Assembly (NCBI GenBank): GCA_040774885.1 | Contig: JAXGTO010000016.1 | Location: 1 to 54,114 of the forward strand | Direction of reading: 5' to 3' | Length of the DNA: 54,114 nt | Origin: JAXGTO01 sp040774885 | GTDB lineage: Bacteria; Actinomycetota; Coriobacteriia; Coriobacteriales; Eggerthellaceae | Shown: positions 1-8,593 of the stretch, piece by piece | Layout of the letters: the number at the start of each line of letters is the position of its first letter | Numbering within the stretch: the first letter of the stretch is position 1 | Translations under genes and position numbers: made by a program | Notes under the pieces: generated by a model | Seen by the model: only the letters and a program-made list of their open reading frames with translations | Told to the model about the DNA's origin: nothing | The model's database searches: none

Positions 1-267
1 GAAGGTGCGGTGGTGCCTGATTTTTTTCGGTTCGCGGAAATCGAGGGCAAGCTGAACCGCTTCGGGTTCCACCGGCTCTTCGGTGGCACGTTCTATTTTG
101 TCGATGTTCCAAGTGAGTGCCGCTGTGCCGAACAATTCGAGCATGCGGACGCGGGCATCGTGGGCGTTCTGCTTCGACCCGGCTTTGGCATCGGACGAGA
201 ACTCGAACACCCCGTTTTCGGGATGGTCGTTGCGGGGCGAAATGTAATGTGCGGTATAGGTTGCCAT
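1..267 (-). CDS. Hypothetical protein, C-terminus cut off by the window edge
   Basis: An open frame of 89 codons starts at ATG 267 (MATYTAHYISPRND...) and runs off the left edge without a stop. The visible part is hydrophilic, with no signal peptide or membrane segment. I do not recognise the family. I prefer this frame to the overlapping plus-strand frame because its composition is protein-like and a GAGG-type purine stretch lies upstream of the start. It is divergent from the gene at 455, with a 187-nt gap that must hold both promoters. Confidence 0.6.
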   Translation of the reverse strand, partial: MATYTAHYISPRNDHPENGVFEFSSDAKAGSKQNAHDARVRMLELFGTAALTWNIDKIERATEEPVEPEAVQLALDFREPKKIRHHRTF

Positions 268-454
268 GTACGGTTTCCGGTTCGTCCTCGATCGGCTTCT
301 CGTTTCGCCTTCCAGTATACGTGCTTACCATTCATCTCCCCCCTGCATTCTTCCATCTTTCACCGATTGCATGCCAATGTGCCGGTCGGCCTTTCCCCGT
401 ACGCGCGATTACTGCATACTGTGTCCTATTGCATTTAACGACCAGGAGCCGTCC

Positions 455-1129
455 ATGGAATCCACCGCTGAAAAGCCTCCGTTCCACAGCATAAAGTTCA
501 CCATTGCCGACCAGGGCGGGCGCCGTCTGTTCCAAATGACGTCCAATGCCGACGGGACGTTCTCAACGCAGGTGCAGAAAGGGTCGGCATCCAATCCGAG
601 CCTCGACGAGAGTCACACCTTGCCGTTGGAATCGGCGCGTGAATTGCGCGACGAACTCGGCCGCATCGGCGTGTTCGAATGGGAAGATTCCTACGATGAC
701 AAGCCGGGCGCTCCCCTGCTCAAATGGAGCTTGCTCATTGTGTTCGAAGTCGACGTATTCTCTTTGGACATCCGCGGAGGAAGCGCCGTTCCGCCCCATT
801 TCGACGATCTGCTGCAGGCGCTCTACAAGCTCGATTTTCCCCGGCCCGTCGGGGAAGCCCCGGCCGCGCCATCCGGCAACGCCGCTGCAGTTGGCACGGC
901 GGGCATGGACTTCTCGCAGCTGTTCGGTCAGGGCGGCATGGATCCGCAGATGATGGCCCAAATGCAGACGATGATGTCGCAGATGCAATCGAACCCCGAG
1001 ATGATCGCAGATCAGATGCGCATGGGATTTCACGATCTGCCCATCGATCAGCAAAACCAGCTTCTCGATATGCTGGCATCCACAGGCACGGCATCCCGTG
1101 AATGGTGGGAGAACTTCTTGCGTGGCTGA
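455..1129 (+). CDS. Hypothetical protein with a Met-rich, STI1-like C-terminal segment
   Basis: The 224-aa soluble protein starts at ATG 455, behind an AGGAG at 444-448. An in-frame upstream start at 266 is rejected because it overlaps the divergent gene and has no ribosome site. Residues 1-130 look like a compact alpha/beta domain. Residues about 150-191 hold 11 methionines in roughly 45 residues (motifs DPQMMAQMQ and SNPEMIADQM), resembling the hydrophobic helical STI1 motif of co-chaperones, followed by a final helix. The stop lies 30 nt before ettA, so the two are probably co-transcribed. No function is assigned; the STI1 resemblance is by eye. Confidence 0.65.
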   Translation: MESTAEKPPFHSIKFTIADQGGRRLFQMTSNADGTFSTQVQKGSASNPSLDESHTLPLESARELRDELGRIGVFEWEDSYDDKPGAPLLKWSLLIVFEVDVFSLDIRGGSAVPPHFDDLLQALYKLDFPRPVGEAPAAPSGNAAAVGTAGMDFSQLFGQGGMDPQMMAQMQTMMSQMQSNPEMIADQMRMGFHDLPIDQQNQLLDMLASTGTASREWWENFLRG

Positions 1130-1159
1130 CCCACGCACCGATTCGAAAAGGAAACAGAC

Positions 1160-2839
1160 ATGGCAGAATTCATCTATCAGATGCACGCCGCGCGCAAGGC
1201 GCATGGCGACAAGGTGATCTTGGACGACGTGACGCTGAGCTTCTATCCCGGCGCCAAAATCGGCGTGGTGGGACCCAACGGAATGGGCAAATCCACCTTG
1301 CTCAAAATCATGGCGGGCCTGGAAGACGTCTCGGCCGGCGATGCCCGGCTGACACCCGGATACACCGTGGGCATTTTGCAGCAAGAACCGCCGCTCGATG
1401 AAGATGCCACCGTCATCGAAAATGTCCGCGGAGCATTCGCCGACGTGCTGGCGAAGGTGGAGCGTTTCAATGCCATCGGCGCTGAAATGGCCGACCCCGA
1501 TGCCGACTACGATGCGCTCATGGCCGAGATGGGCGATTTGCAAACCGAGATAGACGCTGCGGAAGGCTGGGATATCGACGGCAAGCTGACGCAGGCGATG
1601 GACGCCCTGCAGTGCCCCGATGCTGACATGCCCGTCAATGTGCTTTCGGGCGGCGAGCGACGTCGCGTGGCGTTGTGCAAGCTGCTGTTGCAGGCGCCCG
1701 ACCTGCTGTTGCTGGACGAACCCACCAACCACTTGGATGCCGAAAGCGTTTTGTGGCTGGAGAACTTCTTGCATAACTACCCCGGCGCCGTGCTGGCCGT
1801 TACGCATGACCGCTACTTCTTGGACGATGTGGCCGAATGGATCTGCGAAGTCGACCGCGGCCACCTGTACCCGTACAAGGGCAATTACTCCACGTATCTG
1901 GAAACCAAGGCCTCCCGTTTGGAATCGCAGGGCCAACAGCAGGCCAAACTGGTCAAACGCATGAAAAACGAATTGGAATGGGTGCGTTCGAGCCCCAAGG
2001 CTCGCCAAGCCAAGAACAAGGCCCGTCTGGCCGCCTACGAACAGATGGAGGCACAGGCGCGTGCTGCCGAAAAGATCGACTTCACCGACATCCACATTCC
2101 CATGGGCCCGCGTTTGGGCAACAAGGTGCTCGAAGCGGAGCACCTGCACAAGGCCTTCGGCGATCGCGTGCTCATCGACGATTTGACCTTCAGCCTGCCG
2201 CGCAACGGCATCGTGGGCGTGATCGGCCCCAACGGCGTGGGCAAATCCACCCTGTTCAAGATGATCGTTGGCAAGGAACCCGTAGACGGCGGGAAGCTCG
2301 AAGTTGGCGAAAGCGTCAAGATTTCCTACGTCGACCAGAACCGCGAGGGCCTCGACCCCAAAAAGACGCTGTGGGAAGTGGTGTCTGACGGACTCGACTT
2401 CATGCAGGTGGGCGAAACCGAGGTTCCCAGCCGCGCCTATGTCTCGGGCTTCGGCTTCAAGGGAAGCGACCAGCAAAAACCCGCCGGCGTGCTTTCGGGC
2501 GGCGAGCGCAACCGTTTGAACCTGGCCCTCACGCTCAAGCAGGGCGGCAACCTGCTGCTGCTGGACGAGCCCACCAACGACCTGGACGTCGAAACGCTCG
2601 AAAGCCTTGAAGAAGCCCTGCTGGAATTCCCCGGATGCAGCGTGGTAACCAGCCACGACCGCTGGTTCTTGGACCGCGTGGCCACCCACATCTTGGCATG
2701 GGAAGGCACCGACGACAACCCCGGCACCTGGTTCTGGCATGAGGGGAATTTCGAAAGCTACCAGGAAAGCCGCGAGAAGCGCCTGGATCCCGACGCTTCC
2801 CAGCCCCATCGCGTGCACCGCAAACTCACCCGCGACTAG
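1160..2839 (+). CDS. ettA: Energy-dependent translational throttle protein EttA (ABC-F ATPase)
   Basis: The 559-aa protein has two ABC ATPase domains and no membrane segment, which defines the ABC-F family. The first domain has Walker A GPNGMGKST near residue 40 and signature LSGGERRRV; the second has GPNGVGKST and LSGGERNRL. Both have LLLDEPTN Walker B motifs. The linker between domains (the region with ASRLESQGQQQAKLVKRMK) is the P-site tRNA-interacting motif that binds the ribosome. The length matches E. coli EttA (about 555 aa). The role known for the family is gating of the first elongation step according to the ATP/ADP ratio. A G-rich, AAAGGAA-containing leader precedes the start, and a strong hairpin follows the gene. 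Confidence 0.93.
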   Translation: MAEFIYQMHAARKAHGDKVILDDVTLSFYPGAKIGVVGPNGMGKSTLLKIMAGLEDVSAGDARLTPGYTVGILQQEPPLDEDATVIENVRGAFADVLAKVERFNAIGAEMADPDADYDALMAEMGDLQTEIDAAEGWDIDGKLTQAMDALQCPDADMPVNVLSGGERRRVALCKLLLQAPDLLLLDEPTNHLDAESVLWLENFLHNYPGAVLAVTHDRYFLDDVAEWICEVDRGHLYPYKGNYSTYLETKASRLESQGQQQAKLVKRMKNELEWVRSSPKARQAKNKARLAAYEQMEAQARAAEKIDFTDIHIPMGPRLGNKVLEAEHLHKAFGDRVLIDDLTFSLPRNGIVGVIGPNGVGKSTLFKMIVGKEPVDGGKLEVGESVKISYVDQNREGLDPKKTLWEVVSDGLDFMQVGETEVPSRAYVSGFGFKGSDQQKPAGVLSGGERNRLNLALTLKQGGNLLLLDEPTNDLDVETLESLEEALLEFPGCSVVTSHDRWFLDRVATHILAWEGTDDNPGTWFWHEGNFESYQESREKRLDPDASQPHRVHRKLTRD

Positions 2840-2856
2840 CGCGGAGCGGCACAAGC

Positions 2857-2904
2857 AAGCCCGATGCAGTTGCCCCACTGTCGGCACCCGCATCGGGCTT
2901 TCGT
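2857..2904. terminator. Stem-loop terminator after ettA
   Basis: An 11-bp perfect stem (AAGCCCGATGC at 2857-2867 and GCATCGGGCTT at 2890-2900) with a 22-nt loop is followed by TTTCG. It lies between the convergent ettA and the membrane protein gene and may serve both strands. Confidence 0.65.
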
Positions 2905-2934
2905 TTGCATCCGTGATGCAGAAAGCTTGTGGGC

Positions 2935-3303
2935 CTACCCCATCTTCACGAAGCCGAGGGAATACGACACCACCCAGGTTGCCCAGATGAGCGCGGAGTA
3001 CACGCGCATGGGAGTGGCGGCCAAGCCATCCTTTTTATGCTTGATGACGAAGACCATGTCGACGACCATGCCGCACAAGGCGAAATAACCCAACCAACCA
3101 TGGAAATCGGCCGGAATGAACTGCCAGCCGCTGTTCACTATCATGCAGAAGGTTCCCGCCACGTCGCAGCACACGGCCATAACCTGCAAGATCACCTGAC
3201 GGCGCTTCACCTTGCCGGTGATCACCGTCATTGCGATGCCAATGGTGTACAAGATCAAGGCCAGCGACATGAAAACGGCGCCGATCATCACGAACAAGGG
3301 CAT
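2935..3303 (-). CDS. Small four-helix membrane protein, HsmA/TIGR03987-like
   Basis: The 122-aa protein has four predicted membrane helices, about residues 4-28, 38-57, 66-87 and 99-119, with a basic loop (GKVKRRQ) after helix 1 and another (KHKKDG) after helix 3. Start ATG 3303 has an AAGGAAG purine stretch upstream; an upstream ATG at 3336 would add 11 hydrophilic residues. Size and topology recall the uncharacterised HsmA (TIGR03987) family, but that match is from memory and is not certain. No substrate or partner can be given. Confidence 0.7.
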   Translation of the reverse strand: MPLFVMIGAVFMSLALILYTIGIAMTVITGKVKRRQVILQVMAVCCDVAGTFCMIVNSGWQFIPADFHGWLGYFALCGMVVDMVFVIKHKKDGLAATPMRVYSALIWATWVVSYSLGFVKMG

Positions 3304-3422
3304 GGGGAAACGCTTCCTTCCATCGATTCTCTGCAACGCAGCAGGCCCCTGAGGGTCTGCAGAACATTCTTCAAAAGCAGGCTGTGATTCGCAAGGCCAA
3401 CTTGCAAGAAGGCGATGCAGGT

Positions 3423-3497
3423 TGGAGCCAGTGACAGGAATCGAACCTGCAACCTACTGATTACAAATCAGTTGCGCTACCGTTGCGCCACACTGGC
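3423..3497 (-). tRNA. tRNA-Thr (anticodon TGT)
   Basis: The reverse complement folds into a full 75-nt cloverleaf: acceptor stem GCCAGTG/CACTGGC, D stem GCGC/GCGC, anticodon stem ACTGA/TCAGT with loop TTTGTAA (anticodon TGT), T stem GCAGG/CCTGT with loop TTCGATT, discriminator T and an encoded CCA. There is no integrase or att-like duplication beside it. Confidence 0.95.
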
Positions 3498-3546
3498 TTG
3501 AAACAACATGAGCCCTATTATGACACAAGCCTGCCACATGCAAGCA

Positions 3547-6500
3547 TCACGCGCCCGCACTGCGCCCCGGACCATGCTTGGGCGTTGCCGGCACCACGGG
3601 AGCCGTTGCGTCGCCATCGGAAGACTCGCCCGCACGCTGCCTTTTCAGCTGGGCGATGAACTCCGCCGCGTCGTCGGACTCGTCATCCACGTCGTCTTCC
3701 AAATCGACATCATGGACGGGCCGGCGGTACAGCAGGTCGTAGACGATAGGCACCACGAACAACGTCATGAAGGTGGCGTACAGCAGGCCACCGGCAACCA
3801 CCAACGCCATTCCCCGTTCCAGACTGCTGCCGATGGCGGGGCTGAATATCATGGAGCACATGGCCAATATGGTAGTGAGCGCCGTCATCATGATGGGGCG
3901 CATGCGCGTCTTTCCAGTGACGATGAGCGCATCACGTTTTTCCAACCCGCCTTTGCGCATCTGGTTGGCATAATCGACGAACACGATGCCGTTGTTCACC
4001 ACGGTGCCCATCAAGATGACGAAGCCCAGAAGCGACATCATCGAAAGCTGCTCGCCGGTGATCATGAGCGCAAGCAAACCGCCCGTGAATGCCAAGGGCA
4101 CCGTCAGGATGACGATGAACGGCGCGACGAAACTGTGGAACTGCGCCATCATGACCAAGTAGATGAGCACCGCACCCAGCACCATCAGCTGCAGCATCTG
4201 CTGAATCATGTCGGCGATCTGCTGGTTTGTGCCGGCGATCTCGATGCTGTAACCGTCAGGCACGTCGATCTGATCGAGTTTCGGTTGCAGATCGCGTTGC
4301 AAAAGCGTGGTGTTGTACCCGTCGTCAACGTCCGCAGTGACCTTCATGTAATGAACGCCGTTTTCCTTGCCAAGCTGGTCGTAACCGGGCTGCACGGTGC
4401 TGGTGGCCACTTCCGAAAGCGCATGTTCCTCGGTGGTCTGGCTGCCGTCGCTGTCCGTCTTTGTGATGGTGAAGGTGGTGTCCATCAAGTTGTCAACGGT
4501 CACTTGGTTGCGGTTGTTCTCGATTTTGACGGTGACATCGTTGCCGCCTTCAGGCACCGAAATGCTGTCGGTGCTGCTGTTGAGCTTGGCGGAAAGCTGC
4601 TGGTAGATCTGCGCGACGGTGGTTCCCATCTTCGCCACCGCATCTTTGTCGAACGTCATCTGAATGGTGTCGGCTGCTTTTTCCTGGCCGTTTTCCACCT
4701 TGCTGTAGCCTTCGACATCTTGCGCAGCGGCCACCACTTGGTTGCTCAAATCCAGCAGCGTGGCGTTGTCGTCGCCTTTGATATCCACTTCTAGGCTCGA
4801 TCCGGAAAGTTCGCTCATCATGGTGGCGGAGCTGTCGGTGGAAACGGTGCAGCCCAATCCGGCCGTGGCATCTTGGATATCTTGCTTGATCTGGGCGACT
4901 TGAGCTTCGGTGGTAACCGAGTCGTCGGGAATGGCGTAGTACATGAACGTTCCGGAATACAGATCTGATCCCGTTGCCGACCCCATCATCATGGCGGACG
5001 TGGTGTTGCTGTCAGCACCGCCCACTTCGGATACGCCGTCGACGCCGTCGATGGCATCCATCACCTGATCGGCCAAAACGTACGCGTCGTCTTTCGACAT
5101 ATCTTCCGGCATTTCTGCCGTGATGGAAATCTGGTTGCTTTCCATGTTCGGAATCATGACGATGCCCATCTGCAACACGGCGAAGACGCAGACGCCCAGC
5201 AAACCCACGGCAACAACGAGCACGGGGGCCTTGTGCCGCAAGCACGTCGCCAAGGCGCGACCGTAGGAATCCTGGAGCTTCTCGAACCACGGAGACGGCT
5301 TGGGCTGGCTGTTGCGGAACATCCGCGCACCCAATGCGGGCACGCAGGTAAGCGCCACGATGAGCGAGGCGATGAGCGTGAACGAGATGGTGAGCGCGAA
5401 CGGCACCATGAGCTGGCGCACATAGCCGGTGGTGAACACGAATGGGAGGAACACGCAGATGGTGGTGAGAGTGGATGCCACGATGGCACCCGTCACCTGC
5501 ACGGCTCCTTGCGCCGCTGCACGCGGCGCGGAATAACCGCGCGCCCGCAATCGGTAGATGTTCTCCATCACCACGATGGAACTGTCCACCAGCATGCCGA
5601 TGGAAAGCGACAGCGCACCCAAGCTCATGATGTTGATGGTGATGCCCGTGAAATACATGATCACCAGCGCAAACAGCACCGAGAATGGAATGCTGAACGC
5701 CACCACCAACGTGGGGCGGATGTTGCGCAGGAACAGCGCCAACACAACGATGGCCAGCACCGCACCGATCAACAGGCTCTGCAAAATGGTGTTGATGTAG
5801 AGGCTGATGTATTCACCCTGGTCGGAAAGATTCATCACCTGCAAGGTGGGATTGTCGTCTTCGAGGGTCTGGAGCTCGGAGTTGACGACCTTGGACACAT
5901 CGCTGGTCGAGGCGGTCGAAGTCTTCGAGATGGAGAGGATGATGCCATCGTTGCCGTTGAGTTTGGCGTAGTTTTCGCCTTCGTTGTCGATGACCGTCAC
6001 GTCGGCCACATCGGACAAGCGGATATCGCCCACCCCGTCGATGGTGGTGAGCACGGTGTCGCGCAGCTCATCGACCGACGAGTATCCTTCTCCCACTTTG
6101 AGCATCCACTGGTCGCCTGCGTCGTTTTTGACATAGCCGGCCGGCATGCTGAAGTTCTGGGCGGTGACCAGGTTGCCGAGCGTATCGACATCGACCAGCT
6201 GATCGATATTGGCCGAATCGATGGCCTGCTGGCGCGCATCTTCGTAATTCTGACGGGCGGAATCGAGCTCGCTCTGGCTTTCATCGAGCTGTTGGGTGGC
6301 GGAAGTGATCTGGCTTTGGGCCGTGGCGAATTGCACGCTGGCATCCATCTTGCCGGTTTCCACCGAATTGTAGTTGTCGAGGGCATCCCCGGTATTGGTT
6401 TCGAAAGCATCCAAGATGCTCTGGGTAACCTGCTCTTGAGCCTGCACGTTGGTCATCTGCGCCTGGATTTGCGCGGCGGTCTGCGTATCACCCGACGTCA

Positions 6501-7353
6501 CCGCAGCCTGGTACTGGGCGGCCAGTGCTGCGTACTGGGCTTGCTGGCTGGTGAGCTGGCTTTGATAGGCGCTCTTGGTGGAAAGCGCGGTGTTAAGCCC
6601 TTCAGTGGCGGTGGCCAACTGGTTTTCTGTGGAAGACTTGCTGGCATCGAGCTGGGCTTGCTGGTCCGAAATGGTGGCACGCGCGCTGTCCAGCTGGGCC
6701 TGGGCGTCATCGAGCTCGGCCTTGCTGTCGGAAAGCTTGTCGTTGACGTTGGCCAGGATCCGATTGTTGACATCTTCGATCTTGCTGTCCGAAAGTTCGA
6801 CATCGACCGTGTCGGTGACCAAGCCGGAAGCGGTAACCTGCGCCACGCCTTCCTGGCGCTCGAGCGCAGGCAAAACGGTGTCGTTGACGAACGACGTCAA
6901 TTCCACGATGTCTTTGTCGCTGTCGGCCACACCCACATACATGCTGGCCATGGAATCCATGTTCATCTCGATATAGGTGGGGGTTCCCGCAGAATCGGGC
7001 AGCGAATCTATCACCTGGTTCACCGCAGCGCTCGTCTTGACCAGCGCCGAATCCATATCGGTGTCCTCGGCGAATTCCAACATCACCATAGAATAGTTCT
7101 CGGAACTCTGGCTGTAGACGTTCTCGATGCCGGTGACGGTGGAAAGCTGGCCTTCCAAAACGTCGGTGACATCGGATTCCACCTGCTCGGGAGTGGCGCC
7201 CGGGTCGGTGGTGATGACCATCAGGTACGGCAGCTCCATTTCTGGCAGCAGGTTGGTCTTCATATAGGTGAGCGACACGCCGCCCAGCATCAACACGATG
7301 ATGGCGGCGGCCAGGATGTAGAACGGCTTCTTAACGGAGAATCTTGCTAACAT
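3547..7353 (-). CDS. RND-family efflux transporter with a long internal coiled-coil insertion
   Basis: The 1268-aa AcrB/SwrC-type proton-driven exporter has an N-terminal TM helix (residues 10-30), a large extracytoplasmic loop, a block of helices from about residue 530 including GMLVDSSIVVMENIYR (the TM4 proton-relay Asp), a second large loop, and a C-terminal helix block with VNNGIVFVDYANQ. Usual length is 1020-1060 aa. The excess is a Gln/Ala/Ser-rich segment at about residues 200-384 that reads as an antiparallel coiled coil. No membrane-fusion protein, outer-membrane channel or TetR regulator is adjacent. No Shine-Dalgarno precedes ATG 7353; the leader instead carries CCTCC. The C-terminus is acidic and cytoplasmic. 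The substrate is unknown. Confidence 0.9.
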   Translation of the reverse strand: MLARFSVKKPFYILAAAIIVLMLGGVSLTYMKTNLLPEMELPYLMVITTDPGATPEQVESDVTDVLEGQLSTVTGIENVYSQSSENYSMVMLEFAEDTDMDSALVKTSAAVNQVIDSLPDSAGTPTYIEMNMDSMASMYVGVADSDKDIVELTSFVNDTVLPALERQEGVAQVTASGLVTDTVDVELSDSKIEDVNNRILANVNDKLSDSKAELDDAQAQLDSARATISDQQAQLDASKSSTENQLATATEGLNTALSTKSAYQSQLTSQQAQYAALAAQYQAAVTSGDTQTAAQIQAQMTNVQAQEQVTQSILDAFETNTGDALDNYNSVETGKMDASVQFATAQSQITSATQQLDESQSELDSARQNYEDARQQAIDSANIDQLVDVDTLGNLVTAQNFSMPAGYVKNDAGDQWMLKVGEGYSSVDELRDTVLTTIDGVGDIRLSDVADVTVIDNEGENYAKLNGNDGIILSISKTSTASTSDVSKVVNSELQTLEDDNPTLQVMNLSDQGEYISLYINTILQSLLIGAVLAIVVLALFLRNIRPTLVVAFSIPFSVLFALVIMYFTGITINIMSLGALSLSIGMLVDSSIVVMENIYRLRARGYSAPRAAAQGAVQVTGAIVASTLTTICVFLPFVFTTGYVRQLMVPFALTISFTLIASLIVALTCVPALGARMFRNSQPKPSPWFEKLQDSYGRALATCLRHKAPVLVVAVGLLGVCVFAVLQMGIVMIPNMESNQISITAEMPEDMSKDDAYVLADQVMDAIDGVDGVSEVGGADSNTTSAMMMGSATGSDLYSGTFMYYAIPDDSVTTEAQVAQIKQDIQDATAGLGCTVSTDSSATMMSELSGSSLEVDIKGDDNATLLDLSNQVVAAAQDVEGYSKVENGQEKAADTIQMTFDKDAVAKMGTTVAQIYQQLSAKLNSSTDSISVPEGGNDVTVKIENNRNQVTVDNLMDTTFTITKTDSDGSQTTEEHALSEVATSTVQPGYDQLGKENGVHYMKVTADVDDGYNTTLLQRDLQPKLDQIDVPDGYSIEIAGTNQQIADMIQQMLQLMVLGAVLIYLVMMAQFHSFVAPFIVILTVPLAFTGGLLALMITGEQLSMMSLLGFVILMGTVVNNGIVFVDYANQMRKGGLEKRDALIVTGKTRMRPIMMTALTTILAMCSMIFSPAIGSSLERGMALVVAGGLLYATFMTLFVVPIVYDLLYRRPVHDVDLEDDVDDESDDAAEFIAQLKRQRAGESSDGDATAPVVPATPKHGPGRSAGA

Positions 7354-7495
7354 ATGGAGGTCTTTCGCAAAGGAGGTGCAGTTCTTATCGCATAGTACAA
7401 TAACACTGCAACACCCCCATTCACCCCTTGAAGGACCGATTGTTTACCGAAGACGAGCCCGTGTCCCCTGCCCCATGAAAAGAGGATTCACCTGC

Positions 7496-7948
7496 ATGGA
7501 GAATAGACTTTCCGTATATTGCGACGGAGGCTGCCGCGGAAACCAGGGCGCGGTCAACATCGGCGGCTGGGGCGTCTACCTCATTTGGGGAGAGCACACC
7601 AAGGAACTGTGCGGCGGCGAGCGCAACACCACCAACAACAAGATGGAGCTGACCGCCTGCATCCAAGGTTTGCGCTCCGTGAAGAACAAGGATGTCCCCT
7701 GCGACGTGTACCTCGATTCGGCCTACGTGCTCAACGGCATCACGCAGTGGATCGAGAGCTGGATAAAAAAGGGCTGGAAGAATTCCAAGAGAGAGCCCGT
7801 GGCCAACAAGGATCTGTGGCTGGAACTCATAGCTGAGCGCGATCTCTTTTCGGACCTCCATTTCATCAAGGTGAAGGGTCACGCCGACAACGCCGGCAAC
7901 ATCAAAGCCGATGCCCTGGCCAACGACGCCATGGACGCCATCGGGTGA
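7496..7948 (+). CDS. rnhA: Ribonuclease H (RNase HI)
   Basis: This 150-aa protein is a standard RNase HI. The metal-binding acidic residues are visible in order: Asp in YCDGGCRGN, Glu in NNKMELTA, Asp in VYLDSAYV and Asp in NIKADALAN, together with the catalytic-loop His in VKGHADN. It degrades the RNA strand of RNA-DNA hybrids. Start 7496 is chosen because AGAGG lies about 10 nt upstream; in-frame starts at 7376 and 7475 lack a correctly spaced site. It is divergent from the RND gene and followed by a clear terminator. Confidence 0.93.
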   Translation: MENRLSVYCDGGCRGNQGAVNIGGWGVYLIWGEHTKELCGGERNTTNNKMELTACIQGLRSVKNKDVPCDVYLDSAYVLNGITQWIESWIKKGWKNSKREPVANKDLWLELIAERDLFSDLHFIKVKGHADNAGNIKADALANDAMDAIG

Positions 7949-7966
7949 AGGTCTCTAAGCCGGTCG

Positions 7967-7993
7967 AAAGCCGTCCTACAGGGCGGCTTTTTT
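7967..7993 (+). terminator. Rho-independent terminator after rnhA
   Basis: The stem AAAGCCGTCC / GGGCGGCTTT with a TACA loop is followed by a run of six T, starting about 20 nt after the rnhA stop. It is the classic intrinsic terminator form. Confidence 0.85.
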
Positions 7994-8150
7994 CATGCCA
8001 CCGCCTTCCGTGATTTCCCGTTCCGACGAAATGCGACACAGACGGGCCAATCCGATAAGCCGCTTGGGCAGACGCATTCCGTATCCGTAGACGTCTCCAC
8101 GCTTTGCGATACGTTCACTTCACGCGCGGCAGGAGCAGACGACCAACAGA

Positions 8151-8210
8151 AAATCGTGCACTACCTCAGTTTTTTCAAATTACTGCACAGAAAACGAGGT
8201 ACGGCATTAC
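8151..8210. repeat. Inverted pair of the GTGCNNTACCTCGTTTT repeat, block 1
   Basis: The plus-strand copy GTGCACTACCTCAGTTTT begins at 8156. The minus-strand copy, read from 8208 leftwards, is ATGCCGTACCTCGTTTTC. An extra TGCAC at 8184-8188 pairs with GTGCA at 8156-8160. The same core recurs at 8282-8350 and at 36181-36520. Confidence 0.75.
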
Positions 8211-8281
8211 TGAAGACAGTCTATGAATTTCTGAACAGGTAAAACGTGGGCATGAGCATTCAAAGTCGCAAGAAATCATCT

Positions 8282-8350
8282 CGATATTCGTGCCGTACCT
8301 CGTATTCTGTTCGGATACTCTTAAAAAACGAGATACCGCACGATATTCAA
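8282..8350. repeat. Inverted pair of the GTGCNNTACCTCGTTTT repeat, block 2
   Basis: The plus copy GTGCCGTACCTCGTATTC starts near 8290. The minus copy, read leftwards from 8343, is CGTGCGGTATCTCGTTTT. The arms extend outwards through ATATTC/GATATT, giving about 25-nt imperfect arms around a roughly 20-nt centre. Confidence 0.75.
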
Positions 8351-8527
8351 CTGGATCGAGCGGAAGGCGCTGATGCGCTGGGTTGCCTGCATGGTCGGCC
8401 TCGTCTTGCAGGGCGTTCGGTCGCTTATCCGGTTGGTCTTATCTTTCGGGGAGTTCACGCGCCCATCCGGCTGGCCTCGACTTCCGCGGGGTTCGTTTGC
8501 GCAGCATCTTATCAGTGCGCAGAATAA

Positions 8528-8577
8528 TTGACAGCGTACAGGTGTTCGTGATAGATTCAATTGCGAACGGTTGTTCG
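8528..8577 (+). promoter_or_regulatory. Sigma-70-type promoter with a LexA (SOS) box
   Basis: A perfect -35 TTGACA (8528-8533) is followed after 18 nt by TAGATT (8552-8557), and then by CGAACGGTTGTTCG (8564-8577). That is an exact match to the CGAAC-N4-GTTCG operator recognised by LexA in Gram-positive and actinobacterial lineages. The box covers the expected transcription start and ends 16 nt before the ATG at 8594, so bound LexA should block transcription. DNA-damage induction is inferred. Confidence 0.7.
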
Positions 8578-8593
8578 TTTTCAGGAGTGCCCT

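Larger units (their letters stand above)
7994..8593. other. Non-coding island of about 600 nt
   Basis: I see no credible gene here: the frames are short and lack ribosome sites. It holds two blocks of an inverted-repeat family (8151-8210 and 8282-8350), a stretch at 8351-8520 in which I see nothing, and the promoter/LexA box of the radical SAM operon (8528-8577). The repeat blocks are more AT-rich than the flanking genes. Confidence 0.7.

Noticed and set aside
563..2893. 776-codon open frame on the minus strand
   Set aside because: It is antisense to the Met-rich protein and ettA; its translation has no family features, and long antisense frames are expected at this GC content and codon bias.
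3423..3497. tRNA-Thr as an attachment site for an integrated element
   Set aside because: No integrase nearby, no duplicated tRNA end noticed, and the neighbouring genes look like ordinary chromosome.
5233..7350. 705-codon plus-strand frame opposite the RND gene (also 3508-4794)
   Set aside because: The His/Arg-rich composition is typical of a mirror frame of a coding strand, while the opposite strand encodes a clear RND transporter.
7369..7378. AAAGGAGGTG as the ribosome site of a longer rnhA starting at GTG 7376
   Set aside because: The GTG overlaps the purine motif itself, so spacing is impossible, and the extra 40 residues do not match the RNase H family.
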